Source: SZUA-152 sp964401355
GTDB lineage: Bacteria; Pseudomonadota; Gammaproteobacteria; SZUA-152
Assembly: GCA_964401355.1 (NCBI GenBank)
Contig: CAYNYJ010000022.1
Span: 1-46,224 of the forward strand
Reading direction: 5' to 3'
DNA length: 46,224 bases
In this document: one piece after another, positions 1-8,310 of the stretch
How positions within the stretch are numbered: the stretch's first letter is position 1
Layout of the letters: each line of letters begins with the position of its first letter
Made by a program: the position numbers and the translations under genes
Notes under the pieces: model-generated
What the model was told of the DNA's origin: nothing
What the model saw: the letters and a program-made list of their open reading frames with translations, nothing else
Databases searched by the model: none

Positions 1-98
1 CGGTGGATTTAAGTAACATGAGTAGTATTCATTATTAGTGACTTGTTAGTATATCGGTGGGCTTGTTTGAAAATGGATGTTGAAATAGTTGTAAACTG

Positions 99-677
99 AT
101 GCTTAAAATAAATTTGATGAAATATTCTAGATTGAATTCGTTATGTGCGGTGTTGCTGCTGACTTTTGCATTTATCTCGTGGGGAGCATTTGCAGAAGAA
201 GGTGGCGGACACTATCAGCTGCATGGTGATGTTGTCCCTATTGCAGAAGACGGCATTCATGATCCTGAAAATGATGCTGTAAAAACACTGCAGCCTCCCG
301 CAGAAGCGATGCGAGATTTTCCTCGGGATGCGCGAGGTGTCATAAACTGGGTTGAGACTCTGGACAGTGGCATCATCGAGCCTCGTACTGGCGTGACCGG
401 TAGTGAAAAGATGCATTCTGTGGATTTTGATGTCATTTTTAAAAATACCGCCTCTATGCCTTATGTGCGGTTCCCACACTTGCCACATACAAAATGGTTA
501 ACCTGTAAGAATTGTCACCCTGCGATATTCTTGCCGCAACGGGGGGGGAATTTTGTGACGATGGCAGCGATTATCGAAGGTGAATTTTGTGGTGTTTGCC
601 ATGGGAAAGTCGCTTTCCCGCCATTACAGTGCAACCGGTGTCACAGTGTAGCGCGTGAAAATGTTGGGCTTCGTTAG
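99..677 (+). CDS. Triheme c7-like periplasmic cytochrome
   Basis: A 192-residue exported electron-transfer protein. The N-terminus has a hydrophobic segment at about residues 14-31 ending in AFA, which fits a Sec signal peptide cut near residue 32. Three CXXCH heme sites lie in the C-terminal third: CKNCH, CGVCH and CNRCH. Spare histidines in the HLPH region just before the first site could be distal ligands. This spacing resembles c(7)-type triheme cytochromes. The 100 residues between signal peptide and heme domain contain no motif I recognise. The gene overlaps the start of the next gene, an NHL lipoprotein, so the two are probably translated together. An in-frame ATG at 117 is an alternative start; neither start has a strong ribosome site. 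Confidence 0.85.
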   Translation: MLKINLMKYSRLNSLCAVLLLTFAFISWGAFAEEGGGHYQLHGDVVPIAEDGIHDPENDAVKTLQPPAEAMRDFPRDARGVINWVETLDSGIIEPRTGVTGSEKMHSVDFDVIFKNTASMPYVRFPHLPHTKWLTCKNCHPAIFLPQRGGNFVTMAAIIEGEFCGVCHGKVAFPPLQCNRCHSVARENVGLR

Positions 678-1731
678 TCTGCGCCCTTTACGCTGCGTTC
701 TTCTCTCGATGCTGGTGATCCCGCTGGCGGCTTGTAGTGTTGCTGAGCTTGAAAAATTTGCTTTGGAAGGAGACGATCTTACTGCGGCTGAAACACCTAA
801 ACGCGATACTGGATTTTCGCAAAAAGTAGGTGCAAAACTGCTCTCTGCTGAATCGATCATCCGGGGTGGTCGACGCTCTTTTAAAGGGTTTTCCGGGCAG
901 CTGAGCCGTCTGGTTATCGGTGAAGCGGATGAAATCAAATTTGAGCAGCCGGTTGCCGTGGGTGGAGTGGATGGCCTGTTGTACATCGTCGATGCTGGGC
1001 CGAAAATAGTTTACAAATACGATCTGGTGACCCATGAAATTGAGCCTGTTAGCGATATTGTAACGCACTTTGAAGGTAACCCCGGTAACATTTATGTTGC
1101 CAAAGATCGTTCGTTTTACATTGTGGATTCTATTGGTCGACAGGTGTTGCATTTTAGCGAACACGGTCAGCTGCGCACAAAATTTCAGGATTTGGCAAAT
1201 TTGTCACGGCCGATGGATGTGCTCGTCAATGAAAAAACCGGCGACGTATTAATCGCTGATGGTTCGTTCAGCCATATTGTGGTGTTCAACAGTCTGGGTA
1301 AAGCAGTGAATATCATCGGTCGACGTGGCACAGGCCCTGGGCGTTTCCGCGCAATGACTTTTATGACCAGTGGCGCTGATGGGCTGTATATACTGGATCG
1401 TTTAGAATTGCCTGCTCAGGTGATTGACTGGCAAGGCAATTATCGTTATTCGTTTGGCGAAAATGAATTGCTGTTTCCCAATGCGATTGCGGTCGACAAA
1501 GATCAACGTGTTTATATTAGTGATCGTTCGACCAATTCTATTCAGGTATATCAGGATGCTCAATTGATTATGACTTTCGGTGGTGGTGGTTCTTCACCCG
1601 GTCGTTTCCGATTGATTTCCGGTATGTGGGTTAACGGTAATTTGTTGTATGTCGCCGATAGTCTTAATCGGCGAGTGCAAGTTTTGCGCATCAACCCGGC
1701 GGCTCCAGTGGCCGTATCGCCGGAGGGTTAA
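655..1731 (+). CDS. NHL-repeat six-bladed propeller lipoprotein
   Basis: A 358-residue predicted outer- or inner-membrane lipoprotein. A short signal peptide ends in the lipobox LAAC at about residue 27. Six NHL-type blades follow, each ending in a strand of the type YIVD, VLIAD, YISD or YVADSLNRRVQVL. NHL propellers are protein-binding scaffolds; no catalytic residue is visible. The start is either GTG 655 or ATG 661. Both lie inside the preceding cytochrome gene, so coupling to it is likely. The gene is followed 9 bases later by a second NHL lipoprotein. It is a paralogue of the genes at 1741 and 37184, which also adjoin multiheme cytochromes. The specific partner is unknown; binding a cytochrome is an inference from context. 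Confidence 0.85.
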   Translation: MKMLGFVSLRPLRCVLLSMLVIPLAACSVAELEKFALEGDDLTAAETPKRDTGFSQKVGAKLLSAESIIRGGRRSFKGFSGQLSRLVIGEADEIKFEQPVAVGGVDGLLYIVDAGPKIVYKYDLVTHEIEPVSDIVTHFEGNPGNIYVAKDRSFYIVDSIGRQVLHFSEHGQLRTKFQDLANLSRPMDVLVNEKTGDVLIADGSFSHIVVFNSLGKAVNIIGRRGTGPGRFRAMTFMTSGADGLYILDRLELPAQVIDWQGNYRYSFGENELLFPNAIAVDKDQRVYISDRSTNSIQVYQDAQLIMTFGGGGSSPGRFRLISGMWVNGNLLYVADSLNRRVQVLRINPAAPVAVSPEG

Positions 1732-1740
1732 ATCCCACAG

Positions 1741-2889
1741 ATGAGTTTCCTTCCTATGAAAAGATACCTTTTTCCACTTTACCTGCTGATTTTCGCTGTG
1801 CTGATAACCGCTTGCGGTGAAGCCCGTTACCTGTTGCGTTATGACAAGCCAGAGAAAGAAATACAGTGGCCGGTTCCGCCGGATAAACCGCGTTATCGTT
1901 TTGTCGGATTGTTAACCGGGGAAGATAATTTCAAGGCACTGGACGACGGTGGTGCTGGTGCTGCCATTGGTCGCTTCTTTAAAAAGCTGGTTGGATTGGG
2001 TGATGAGCCTGATCGTGTGCGCACGTTACTGCGTCCGCAAAGCGGTACAGTGGATGGGATGGGGCGTGTGATTGTGACGGATGCGGGGCGTCAGGCAATT
2101 TTTGTTTTTAATGAAAAACAGGGAAAGTTGCTCATCTGGAAAGCGGCGAATGAAGCGCTTAATTTTATCTCGCCCGTGGGGGTGGATGTCGCCAAAAATG
2201 GGGATGTGTTGGTGGCTGACGCAGAATTGCGACGGGTGATTCGGCTGGATGCTCAAGGCAAGCCCAAGGCCGAGTTTGGTTTTGGTGAACTGGAGCGCCC
2301 CACGGGCTTAGCCATCGATGAGGTCAGCGGACAGATTTTTGTGGCGGATACTGCTGAACATAATATCAAGGTTTACGCCGATGATGGAACGTTGCTTAAG
2401 ATTATCGGGCAGGTCGGCACTAAGGCCGGTGAATTTAATGCACCGACCCACATCAGCGTTGTCGCGGGCTTGTTGTACGTTACAGACACCTTTAATGCTC
2501 GCGTGCAGGTATTTGATTCAAAAGGCCAATTTCTTCGGTCCATAGGTTCGCGCGGTCTTTATATGGGCAATCTGGTGCGGCCCAAAGGAGTCACGGCAGA
2601 TAGTCAGGGTAATATCTATATCATTGAATCATTTCATGATTACTTGTTAGTATACGACCAAGATGCGCGATTTTTAATGCCGATAGGTGGTACGGGCAGT
2701 GGCGTGGGGCAGTTCTATTTACCCGCTGGTGTTTGGTCGGATCATCGTGACCGTATCTACGTCGCTGATATGTATAATCGGCGAGTGGCTATTTTTCAGT
2801 ATCTTCAAGGAATTGGGCGTGAGGGCTTGGCCACTAACGTGGAAACAAGCGTCCAGAGTGAAGCAAATGCCCAAGCCGGCGTAAAATGA
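1741..2889 (+). CDS. NHL-repeat six-bladed propeller lipoprotein
   Basis: A 382-residue lipoprotein with a hydrophobic signal segment ending in LITAC, so lipidation is expected at the Cys near residue 25. After a Pro-rich linker (PVPPDKPRYRF) come six NHL blades, recognisable by motifs such as VIVTDAG, VLVADAE, IFVADTAEHN, YVTDTFNARVQVF and YVADMYNRRVAIF. The C-terminal 30 residues are polar and probably disordered. The linker-plus-propeller layout matches the lipoproteins at 655 and 37184. The gene sits 9 bases after the former, with GGAGG upstream of the ATG at rather long spacing. An ATG at 1756 is possible. It lies directly before the first 11-heme cytochrome gene, which suggests one operon from the triheme cytochrome onward. 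Confidence 0.85.
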   Translation: MSFLPMKRYLFPLYLLIFAVLITACGEARYLLRYDKPEKEIQWPVPPDKPRYRFVGLLTGEDNFKALDDGGAGAAIGRFFKKLVGLGDEPDRVRTLLRPQSGTVDGMGRVIVTDAGRQAIFVFNEKQGKLLIWKAANEALNFISPVGVDVAKNGDVLVADAELRRVIRLDAQGKPKAEFGFGELERPTGLAIDEVSGQIFVADTAEHNIKVYADDGTLLKIIGQVGTKAGEFNAPTHISVVAGLLYVTDTFNARVQVFDSKGQFLRSIGSRGLYMGNLVRPKGVTADSQGNIYIIESFHDYLLVYDQDARFLMPIGGTGSGVGQFYLPAGVWSDHRDRIYVADMYNRRVAIFQYLQGIGREGLATNVETSVQSEANAQAGVK

Positions 2890-2943
2890 GCAGATAACAA
2901 TGCCAAGCGTCGGATGGCCAGTACATGGGAAGTAGGAGTGGCT

Positions 2944-5631
2944 ATGCAATACAGGGGGATTGTGACGGCGGGTGCTTTGGTGCTCGTGTTGGCGGTTGTC
3001 TGGATGTCACCCGCGTCGTCCGCGCGTGTCTCCGATATTCGAAATACCAAGCATAACTTTTCCTCATCTGTCACCCCCAATATTCTGGGCGGTGGTGATA
3101 CCCGCACGGTGAGTTCTACGGACGAAGCCGAAATCTGTGTATTTTGCCACACCCCCCATGGGGCCAATCAGAGTGAAGGCCCCCTCTGGAACCGTGAAAT
3201 TCCGGCCAGTTCTTCCTACACTATCTACGCCTCCGGCTCCATTGACGCCACTATCGAGCAACCCAATGGAGTGTCGAAACTGTGTTTATCCTGCCATGAC
3301 GGTAGTATTGCCATTGGTAGCGTACGTAATCGTAGTGGCAGTGGTGGATTCCAGGCAACCGCTATTGCCATGCAGGGTACTGGCGCTGGTGGGGTGATGG
3401 CACCGGGCGAAGGGAATAACACCGGGTATAGTCGTTTCCTCGGTACAGACCTGAGCAACGATCATCCCATTTCATTGACCTATAACCAGGCCTTGTTTGT
3501 GGCCGATGGTGAAATGCGTGACCCAACCCAGGATCCGATTCGGGTACGTGGTCTGAGCCCCAGACCGCAACTGCAGGATATTCACTTGCAGCCCGCCGTG
3601 GGCAATGCGCCGACCGCAGACAACGGTCAAGTGCAGTGCATCAGCTGCCACGATCCGCACATCCGCGATACCACGAACGAAAACATCAAATTTCTCAGGT
3701 TGAATCGTTTGCAAAAGGCACCGCCGGATGGCTCTGATACCTTCCTGCCCGCGACCGATATTATTTGTCTGGCCTGCCACGTTAAAGCTGGTTGGGAAAA
3801 CTCTGCCCATGCACAGCCGATGATTGCCAATGAACAGTACACCGATGCCGCCGCCGACGTGCGCGAGTTTGCGCGTGGCACCGCAGTGTGGGAAACGGCT
3901 TGCCTGAGCTGTCACGATACGCACACCGTGCAGGGTTCGCGTCGCCTGCTACGCGGCGGGGCAGACGGTAGCACGCTGACCGCAGCCAGCGGCTACACGA
4001 TCAAGGCCGGCGATGGCGACTTTGCCATAGAGGAGACCTGCTTTGCCTGCCATTCCAGCGATGGCAATACGCTCACCTCACAAGGCATGGGCACCGAAGT
4101 GCCGGATATTAAAGTGGACTTCAATATGCCGATTCACATGCCGATCCGTAGCTCGGAACAGGCCGCCGGGCGGGAAATGCATGATATTGGTAGCGTAGGC
4201 TTGGACACTCAGGAAACGGCCCAGCGCGGCAAGGACTTTATTGAGTCTCAGGCCAGTCTGGGCAAGATCAGCATGGGGGGGGATCTGCTGAATCGTCACG
4301 TGGAATGCACGGACTGCCACAATCCGCACCGGGTCACCAAACGCCGACAGTTTAATCAGGACAATGCCGGTGGCGTCATGGATGCCGCAGGCACCCACAA
4401 TCACGATAACGCCACCCCACACACCAACATCGCCTCGGGTGTATTGCGGGGTATCTGGGGTGTGGAACCGGTGTATGGCGGCGGAAATAGTTTTTATCTG
4501 GAACCTACCAGCTTTGTTGTGAAACGCGGTGATCCTGCGAATAATACCTCCACGTTAGTGACTCAGCCCTATGTGACCCGCGAGTATCAGATCTGTTTAA
4601 AATGCCACTCCAATTATGGCTATGACCAGCCACCGTTGCTGGGTGCGAGCCCGGTGACCACCCCGCCGGGGGTGAATGGGATGTTTCGCTACACCAATCA
4701 GGCGCGGGAATATAATTCACCCGCGACCCATGCCGGTGAGCCGTTGAACATGGGCACTGATGGTGGCGCGGGTAATAACAACGGTTTTACCTGGAATACC
4801 AATAACCATCGTGCCTGGCATCCGGTGATGGAGGCAACAGGGCGGATTCCCGCGGCGCGTGCTACCAATCAGAATAACTGGACCACTCCCTTTAATAATG
4901 CGGTGGGTATCCAGACCATGTATTGCTCCGACTGTCACGGTTCAAACACCCCGCCCGGTACGGCGGATCCGGATCCAGGTCAGGAAAATGGGGCGGTATG
5001 GGGTCCCCACGGATCCACCAATTACTTCTTGTTAAAGGGTGACTGGAGTGGCAACGTGCTGAATTCGCCGGAAAATGATTTTACTCAACGCCCCGGTACC
5101 GGGGATGATGACGATGGTGTCGATAAATCCAACCATCTGTGTTTCAAATGCCACCAGTACGAGCAGTATGCGGCGACGACGGGTATCTCGCAGCAAAGCG
5201 GTTTTTCGGGTAATTCCTGTGGTTGTTTAGGCATGGGTGGCATGGGCATGGGTGGTGGCAACTTCCATCGTCTACATGCCGCCCGGGTGACCAACTTCCG
5301 TTGTAATCTGTGTCATGTGGCGGTGCCTCATGGCTGGAAAAATAAGAATTTCCTGGTCAATCTCAATGATGTGGGAGAAGAAGCGGGGTTCCCGGCAGGT
5401 TCGAGTAATGAAGTCCGTAATAATATTACCAACGGCTATGTGCAAGGCCCGTACTACAACCGTGCTGTGCTGAAAGTGGTTAATTTTCGGGCCAGTGGCT
5501 CCTGGTTTGCCGGTGCTTGCGGTTCCATTGGCGTGAGCGGTAACGGCCAGGTGGGTGTGGGTTGGATGAATGGTGGTATGGGGGGTATGGGGGGGGGCGG
5601 AGCCTCCGAGGCTTGTTTCAATGTTCCATGA
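2944..5631 (+). CDS. 11-heme c-type cytochrome, copy 1
   Basis: A large exported multiheme cytochrome of 895 residues from this start. The ATG at 2944 is preferred over an upstream ATG at 2914 because AGGAG precedes it and the signal peptide then begins at once (hydrophobic core, then SSA near residue 26). Eleven CXXCH sites occur in order: CVFCH, CLSCH, CISCH, CLACH, CLSCH, CFACH, CTDCH, CLKCH, CSDCH, CFKCH, CNLCH. Several continue as CHDPH or CHTPHG, the doubled-CXXCH style with nearby distal histidines. Two Gly/Met-rich stretches near the C-terminus (around 5220-5260 and 5570-5600) are unique to this copy. Two non-heme cysteines at the C-terminus (GACGS and EAC) are conserved in all three copies. 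A double propeller gene follows immediately. Likely role: long-range electron transfer in the periplasm or outside the cell. Confidence 0.92.
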   Translation: MQYRGIVTAGALVLVLAVVWMSPASSARVSDIRNTKHNFSSSVTPNILGGGDTRTVSSTDEAEICVFCHTPHGANQSEGPLWNREIPASSSYTIYASGSIDATIEQPNGVSKLCLSCHDGSIAIGSVRNRSGSGGFQATAIAMQGTGAGGVMAPGEGNNTGYSRFLGTDLSNDHPISLTYNQALFVADGEMRDPTQDPIRVRGLSPRPQLQDIHLQPAVGNAPTADNGQVQCISCHDPHIRDTTNENIKFLRLNRLQKAPPDGSDTFLPATDIICLACHVKAGWENSAHAQPMIANEQYTDAAADVREFARGTAVWETACLSCHDTHTVQGSRRLLRGGADGSTLTAASGYTIKAGDGDFAIEETCFACHSSDGNTLTSQGMGTEVPDIKVDFNMPIHMPIRSSEQAAGREMHDIGSVGLDTQETAQRGKDFIESQASLGKISMGGDLLNRHVECTDCHNPHRVTKRRQFNQDNAGGVMDAAGTHNHDNATPHTNIASGVLRGIWGVEPVYGGGNSFYLEPTSFVVKRGDPANNTSTLVTQPYVTREYQICLKCHSNYGYDQPPLLGASPVTTPPGVNGMFRYTNQAREYNSPATHAGEPLNMGTDGGAGNNNGFTWNTNNHRAWHPVMEATGRIPAARATNQNNWTTPFNNAVGIQTMYCSDCHGSNTPPGTADPDPGQENGAVWGPHGSTNYFLLKGDWSGNVLNSPENDFTQRPGTGDDDDGVDKSNHLCFKCHQYEQYAATTGISQQSGFSGNSCGCLGMGGMGMGGGNFHRLHAARVTNFRCNLCHVAVPHGWKNKNFLVNLNDVGEEAGFPAGSSNEVRNNITNGYVQGPYYNRAVLKVVNFRASGSWFAGACGSIGVSGNGQVGVGWMNGGMGGMGGGGASEACFNVP

Positions 5632-5658
5632 TCCCTGTTGCCACAGGCGCTGCCGTTA

Positions 5659-7854
5659 ATGACCCTTTCGAGGTTTGATCGTTGTGTTGGTGCTCGCCAC
5701 TGGGAGTGGTTGAAGATAGGCTTGCGCCGGGGGCTTTTGGCTGGCCTATTGTCCGGTGCTACGGGTATTGTTTCAGCCGATGCGGTGCGCTTCGCCTATT
5801 CCAGCAATGATTTGGATCACAGCCTGGCGCGGTATGTTATCAACCCCGATTCTGGGCAGTTACGCTTTCTCGATTATTTGCCCTTGGGTAAGTCGTCGCC
5901 AGAGGTGGTGCTTGATCCTTCGGGTCAGTTCTTGTTAGCTCTTTCTCAAGGCATCAATCGAGTCTTCGTTTATCGCATTAATCACCAGACGGGCGAGCTG
6001 GCCGCCGTAGCGGGTTCACCTTTCGATATTCAGGGTGCCTCGCCGTACCAGATTAGTTTCCATCCCTCGGGGCGTTATTTTTACATTGCGCTGCGCTTCA
6101 GCGGTGTAGGTGCCTATGTCTTTGATCCGGACACGGGTGCGGTGACGCCGTTGCCCGGCTCACCTTATCCAGGGGAAGAACGTACTCGTGGAGTGGTCAT
6201 TACGGCCGATGGAGGTTTTCTTTATGCCATGAATTCTTATTCCAACAGTATTTCCGCCTTTGCGGTGGATGCGCAGACCGGGGGTTTGCGTGCTTTGCCA
6301 GGGTCTCCGTTCATCGTCGGTAACTTGGGCGATATTGAATACGCCTCGTTTTTGAGTGCGGAAATCACGTCCAAGGCTGGCGGTGTGCCCTACGGGATGT
6401 TGTTGGCCTCACAAGGACGGTTTTTGCTGGTTTCCAATATGGCGTCGGCCAATGTCAATGTGTTTCGACGCAATTCGACCACGGGTCTGTTGTCGGAAGT
6501 CGCTGGTAGTCCCTTTTTCGTTGGGTTTAACCCCACGGGCATTGCCTTGCACCCGGAGGGGCGGTTTGTTTATGTGCTGCGGGGACGGGACAGTCTCATT
6601 GAGGTGCTTGAGTTGGATCCTGGCACGGGCCGTTTGACGCCGATGCCGGGGGGCACGTATGAGTCAGGTGGAGAAGGGCCGATGGAACTGGTTTTCCACC
6701 CACAGGGGCAGCGCGCCTATGTGATTAACTGGAATTCCAACGACGTGGCGCAATTGGATGTGGACACCCAAACCGGCGCATTGAAGGTGCGGGAGGTGGT
6801 GAAAACGCGCACCACGCCGTGGTCTTTGGTGTTGGTAAAGGGGGAAGCGCCGCGTGTAAAATCCAGTCTGCTGATTGCCGCGCTGGGGAGCGAAGGATTA
6901 GCCCAAAACGTTGGAGATGTGGAGAGTGCCGAGCTAAAACCGCAGAATGTAGCGGGAGCAGTGGATGCCGTGGCCTACGACGCCCGTCAGAATTTGGTCT
7001 ACGCGCTTGACCGTGCTGGTGCTTCACTCACGGTGCTGCGACGCGACGTGAAGGGCCAAATGTTGCCCGTGCCCAAGGGGCAGGTAGCGACGGGCAGGGC
7101 ACCCAGTGACGTGGTGATCGACCGAAACGGCTGGTATGCCTATGTCACCAATGCGGACGACAATACGATGTCCGTGTATTTCATCGACGCAGAAAGCGGC
7201 CAGCCCAGGCCGGTCAGAGGCTCGCCCTACAAGACAGGCAAGCAACCGACATCCATCAGTCTAGACCCGGCGGCGCGTTACGCCTACGTGGTGAATAGTG
7301 GCGATGACAGCGTGTCAGTGTATCGTTATCGCTCTAATGTGACGCCGTTGGTTTACGAATCGGTCGGCCATGGTTCGCCGTATGCCACGGGCAAGATGCC
7401 AGCGGCCATACAGATTGACCCCACTGGGCGCTATGCCTATGTCACCAATGCCGGCGCCAACACGATTTCCGCCTATCGCATTCATCACTTGACGGGAGCG
7501 CTGTCAGAGCTGCCGGGCTCCCCGTTCAAGGCCGGTCAGCGGCCTCATGCGATGGCGGCACATCCCAATGGCCGCTGGTTATTCGTGGCCAACCACGATT
7601 CCGCGGATATCAGCGTGTTTCGTATCGAGACCGCGCTGGGTGCCCTGGCCAGTGCCGGTTCGCCGCTGACATTGCCTTTTGCAGCACGCCAACTGCACTG
7701 GGACCCTGTCGCTGAGGTGTTGGTGATATTGGCGGAAAAGGGACGAAAGCTGGAGTCTTATTCCGTGGATGACAACACCGGCCTGCTCACTCGCGTTAGC
7801 CGAAAGTCCGTGAAAACGTCCATTCTGGATTTGCTCATTACAACCCGGGAATAA
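5659..7854 (+). CDS. Exported double beta-propeller (YVTN/lactonase-like), copy 1
   Basis: About 731 residues, with a signal peptide ending near VSADA. The rest consists of about 14 blade repeats with the pattern GxxPxxIxxxPxGRYxYVxN, then SxYxI, TGxL and PGSPF. This fits two seven-bladed YVTN or lactonase-type propellers in tandem, with a weaker, less regular junction near residues 400-430. Lactonase-fold proteins can be enzymes, but nothing here shows a catalytic site, so a binding or scaffold role is as likely. It lies 27 bases after the 11-heme cytochrome stop; a TTG at 5638 is an alternative start. Copies 2 and 3 occupy the same position after their cytochromes. That strict pairing suggests the two products work together. 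Confidence 0.88.
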   Translation: MTLSRFDRCVGARHWEWLKIGLRRGLLAGLLSGATGIVSADAVRFAYSSNDLDHSLARYVINPDSGQLRFLDYLPLGKSSPEVVLDPSGQFLLALSQGINRVFVYRINHQTGELAAVAGSPFDIQGASPYQISFHPSGRYFYIALRFSGVGAYVFDPDTGAVTPLPGSPYPGEERTRGVVITADGGFLYAMNSYSNSISAFAVDAQTGGLRALPGSPFIVGNLGDIEYASFLSAEITSKAGGVPYGMLLASQGRFLLVSNMASANVNVFRRNSTTGLLSEVAGSPFFVGFNPTGIALHPEGRFVYVLRGRDSLIEVLELDPGTGRLTPMPGGTYESGGEGPMELVFHPQGQRAYVINWNSNDVAQLDVDTQTGALKVREVVKTRTTPWSLVLVKGEAPRVKSSLLIAALGSEGLAQNVGDVESAELKPQNVAGAVDAVAYDARQNLVYALDRAGASLTVLRRDVKGQMLPVPKGQVATGRAPSDVVIDRNGWYAYVTNADDNTMSVYFIDAESGQPRPVRGSPYKTGKQPTSISLDPAARYAYVVNSGDDSVSVYRYRSNVTPLVYESVGHGSPYATGKMPAAIQIDPTGRYAYVTNAGANTISAYRIHHLTGALSELPGSPFKAGQRPHAMAAHPNGRWLFVANHDSADISVFRIETALGALASAGSPLTLPFAARQLHWDPVAEVLVILAEKGRKLESYSVDDNTGLLTRVSRKSVKTSILDLLITTRE

Positions 7855-8291
7855 CCCACATACACCTAGAGCATTGTCTCCAGAATATTGACCCTTTGGC
7901 GTATTTTGCTTACCCTGTGCACCTATTTTGTGTTGTTTGTACTTGCATCATTTGCGCTGCCGCCCAAGGACGATTGCCTTTCTTTCCCCTGGGAAGTACT
8001 GAATGAAGCCGAATCCTCGGTATTGGTGTTGACTGTTGTTCCATTAAGCCAGGGTCAGTGAATCACCGCGTCACCCTGATGATTAATCGTCGCGGATATC
8101 CTCGTGTCGAGCGTGCTGAAGGTGGGTTCTAACTATTTGTTTTGTTTAACGTTTGTCGCCAGGGTGCTGGGTTTTGACCTCATGTTTCCGGGTTTCTGGA
8201 CGATACGGTGGGTAGCTACGTCTGCTGCTTGCACAAATAGCGTGTCGGTGTTTTGGCCGTTCCTTGTTAGCGAATAAAGAGAGTAAAAAAG
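7855..8291 (+). other. 437-base spacer between units 1 and 2
   Basis: This spacer is homologous to the one at 13172-13573. Its first 45 bases and last 100 are nearly identical between copies, while the middle has diverged. It contains a possible decayed small exported protein (7888-8132) and the conserved leader of the downstream cytochrome (8191-8310). I see no clear factor-independent terminator. Confidence 0.6.
7888..8132 (+). pseudogene. Possible remnant of a small exported protein
   Basis: From TTG 7888 a 57-codon frame reads a short basic start, a hydrophobic run (LCTYFVLFVLASFALPP) and a polar tail, and stops at 8061. The -1 frame then continues from GTG 8058 for 24 codons with VNHRVTLMINRRGYP. 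The matching spacer at 13172-13573 keeps VNHRVTLMINRR in frame but has a stop and deletion upstream. Shared peptide sequence in both copies hints at an ancestral gene of about 80 codons that has decayed. It may also be chance reading of a conserved non-coding spacer. I recognise no family. Confidence 0.25.
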
Positions 8292-8310
8292 TTGAGGAAA
8301 TTGGGGGGAG
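8191..8310 (+). promoter_or_regulatory. Conserved leader and TTG start of cytochrome copy 2
   Basis: This stretch matches 13473-13592 with about four differences in 117 bases, far closer than the middle of the same spacers. It ends in GAGAG, then seven bases, then the TTG start and the first codons of the cytochrome. Such conservation fits a shared promoter or 5' untranslated region, though recent duplication alone could explain it. No convincing -35/-10 pair could be placed. Confidence 0.4.

Noticed and set aside
7855..8291. Possible CRISPR or RNA gene in the repeated spacers
   Set aside because: There are only two copies, part of a large duplication, with no regular repeat-spacer pattern and no tRNA-like or rRNA-like sequence.
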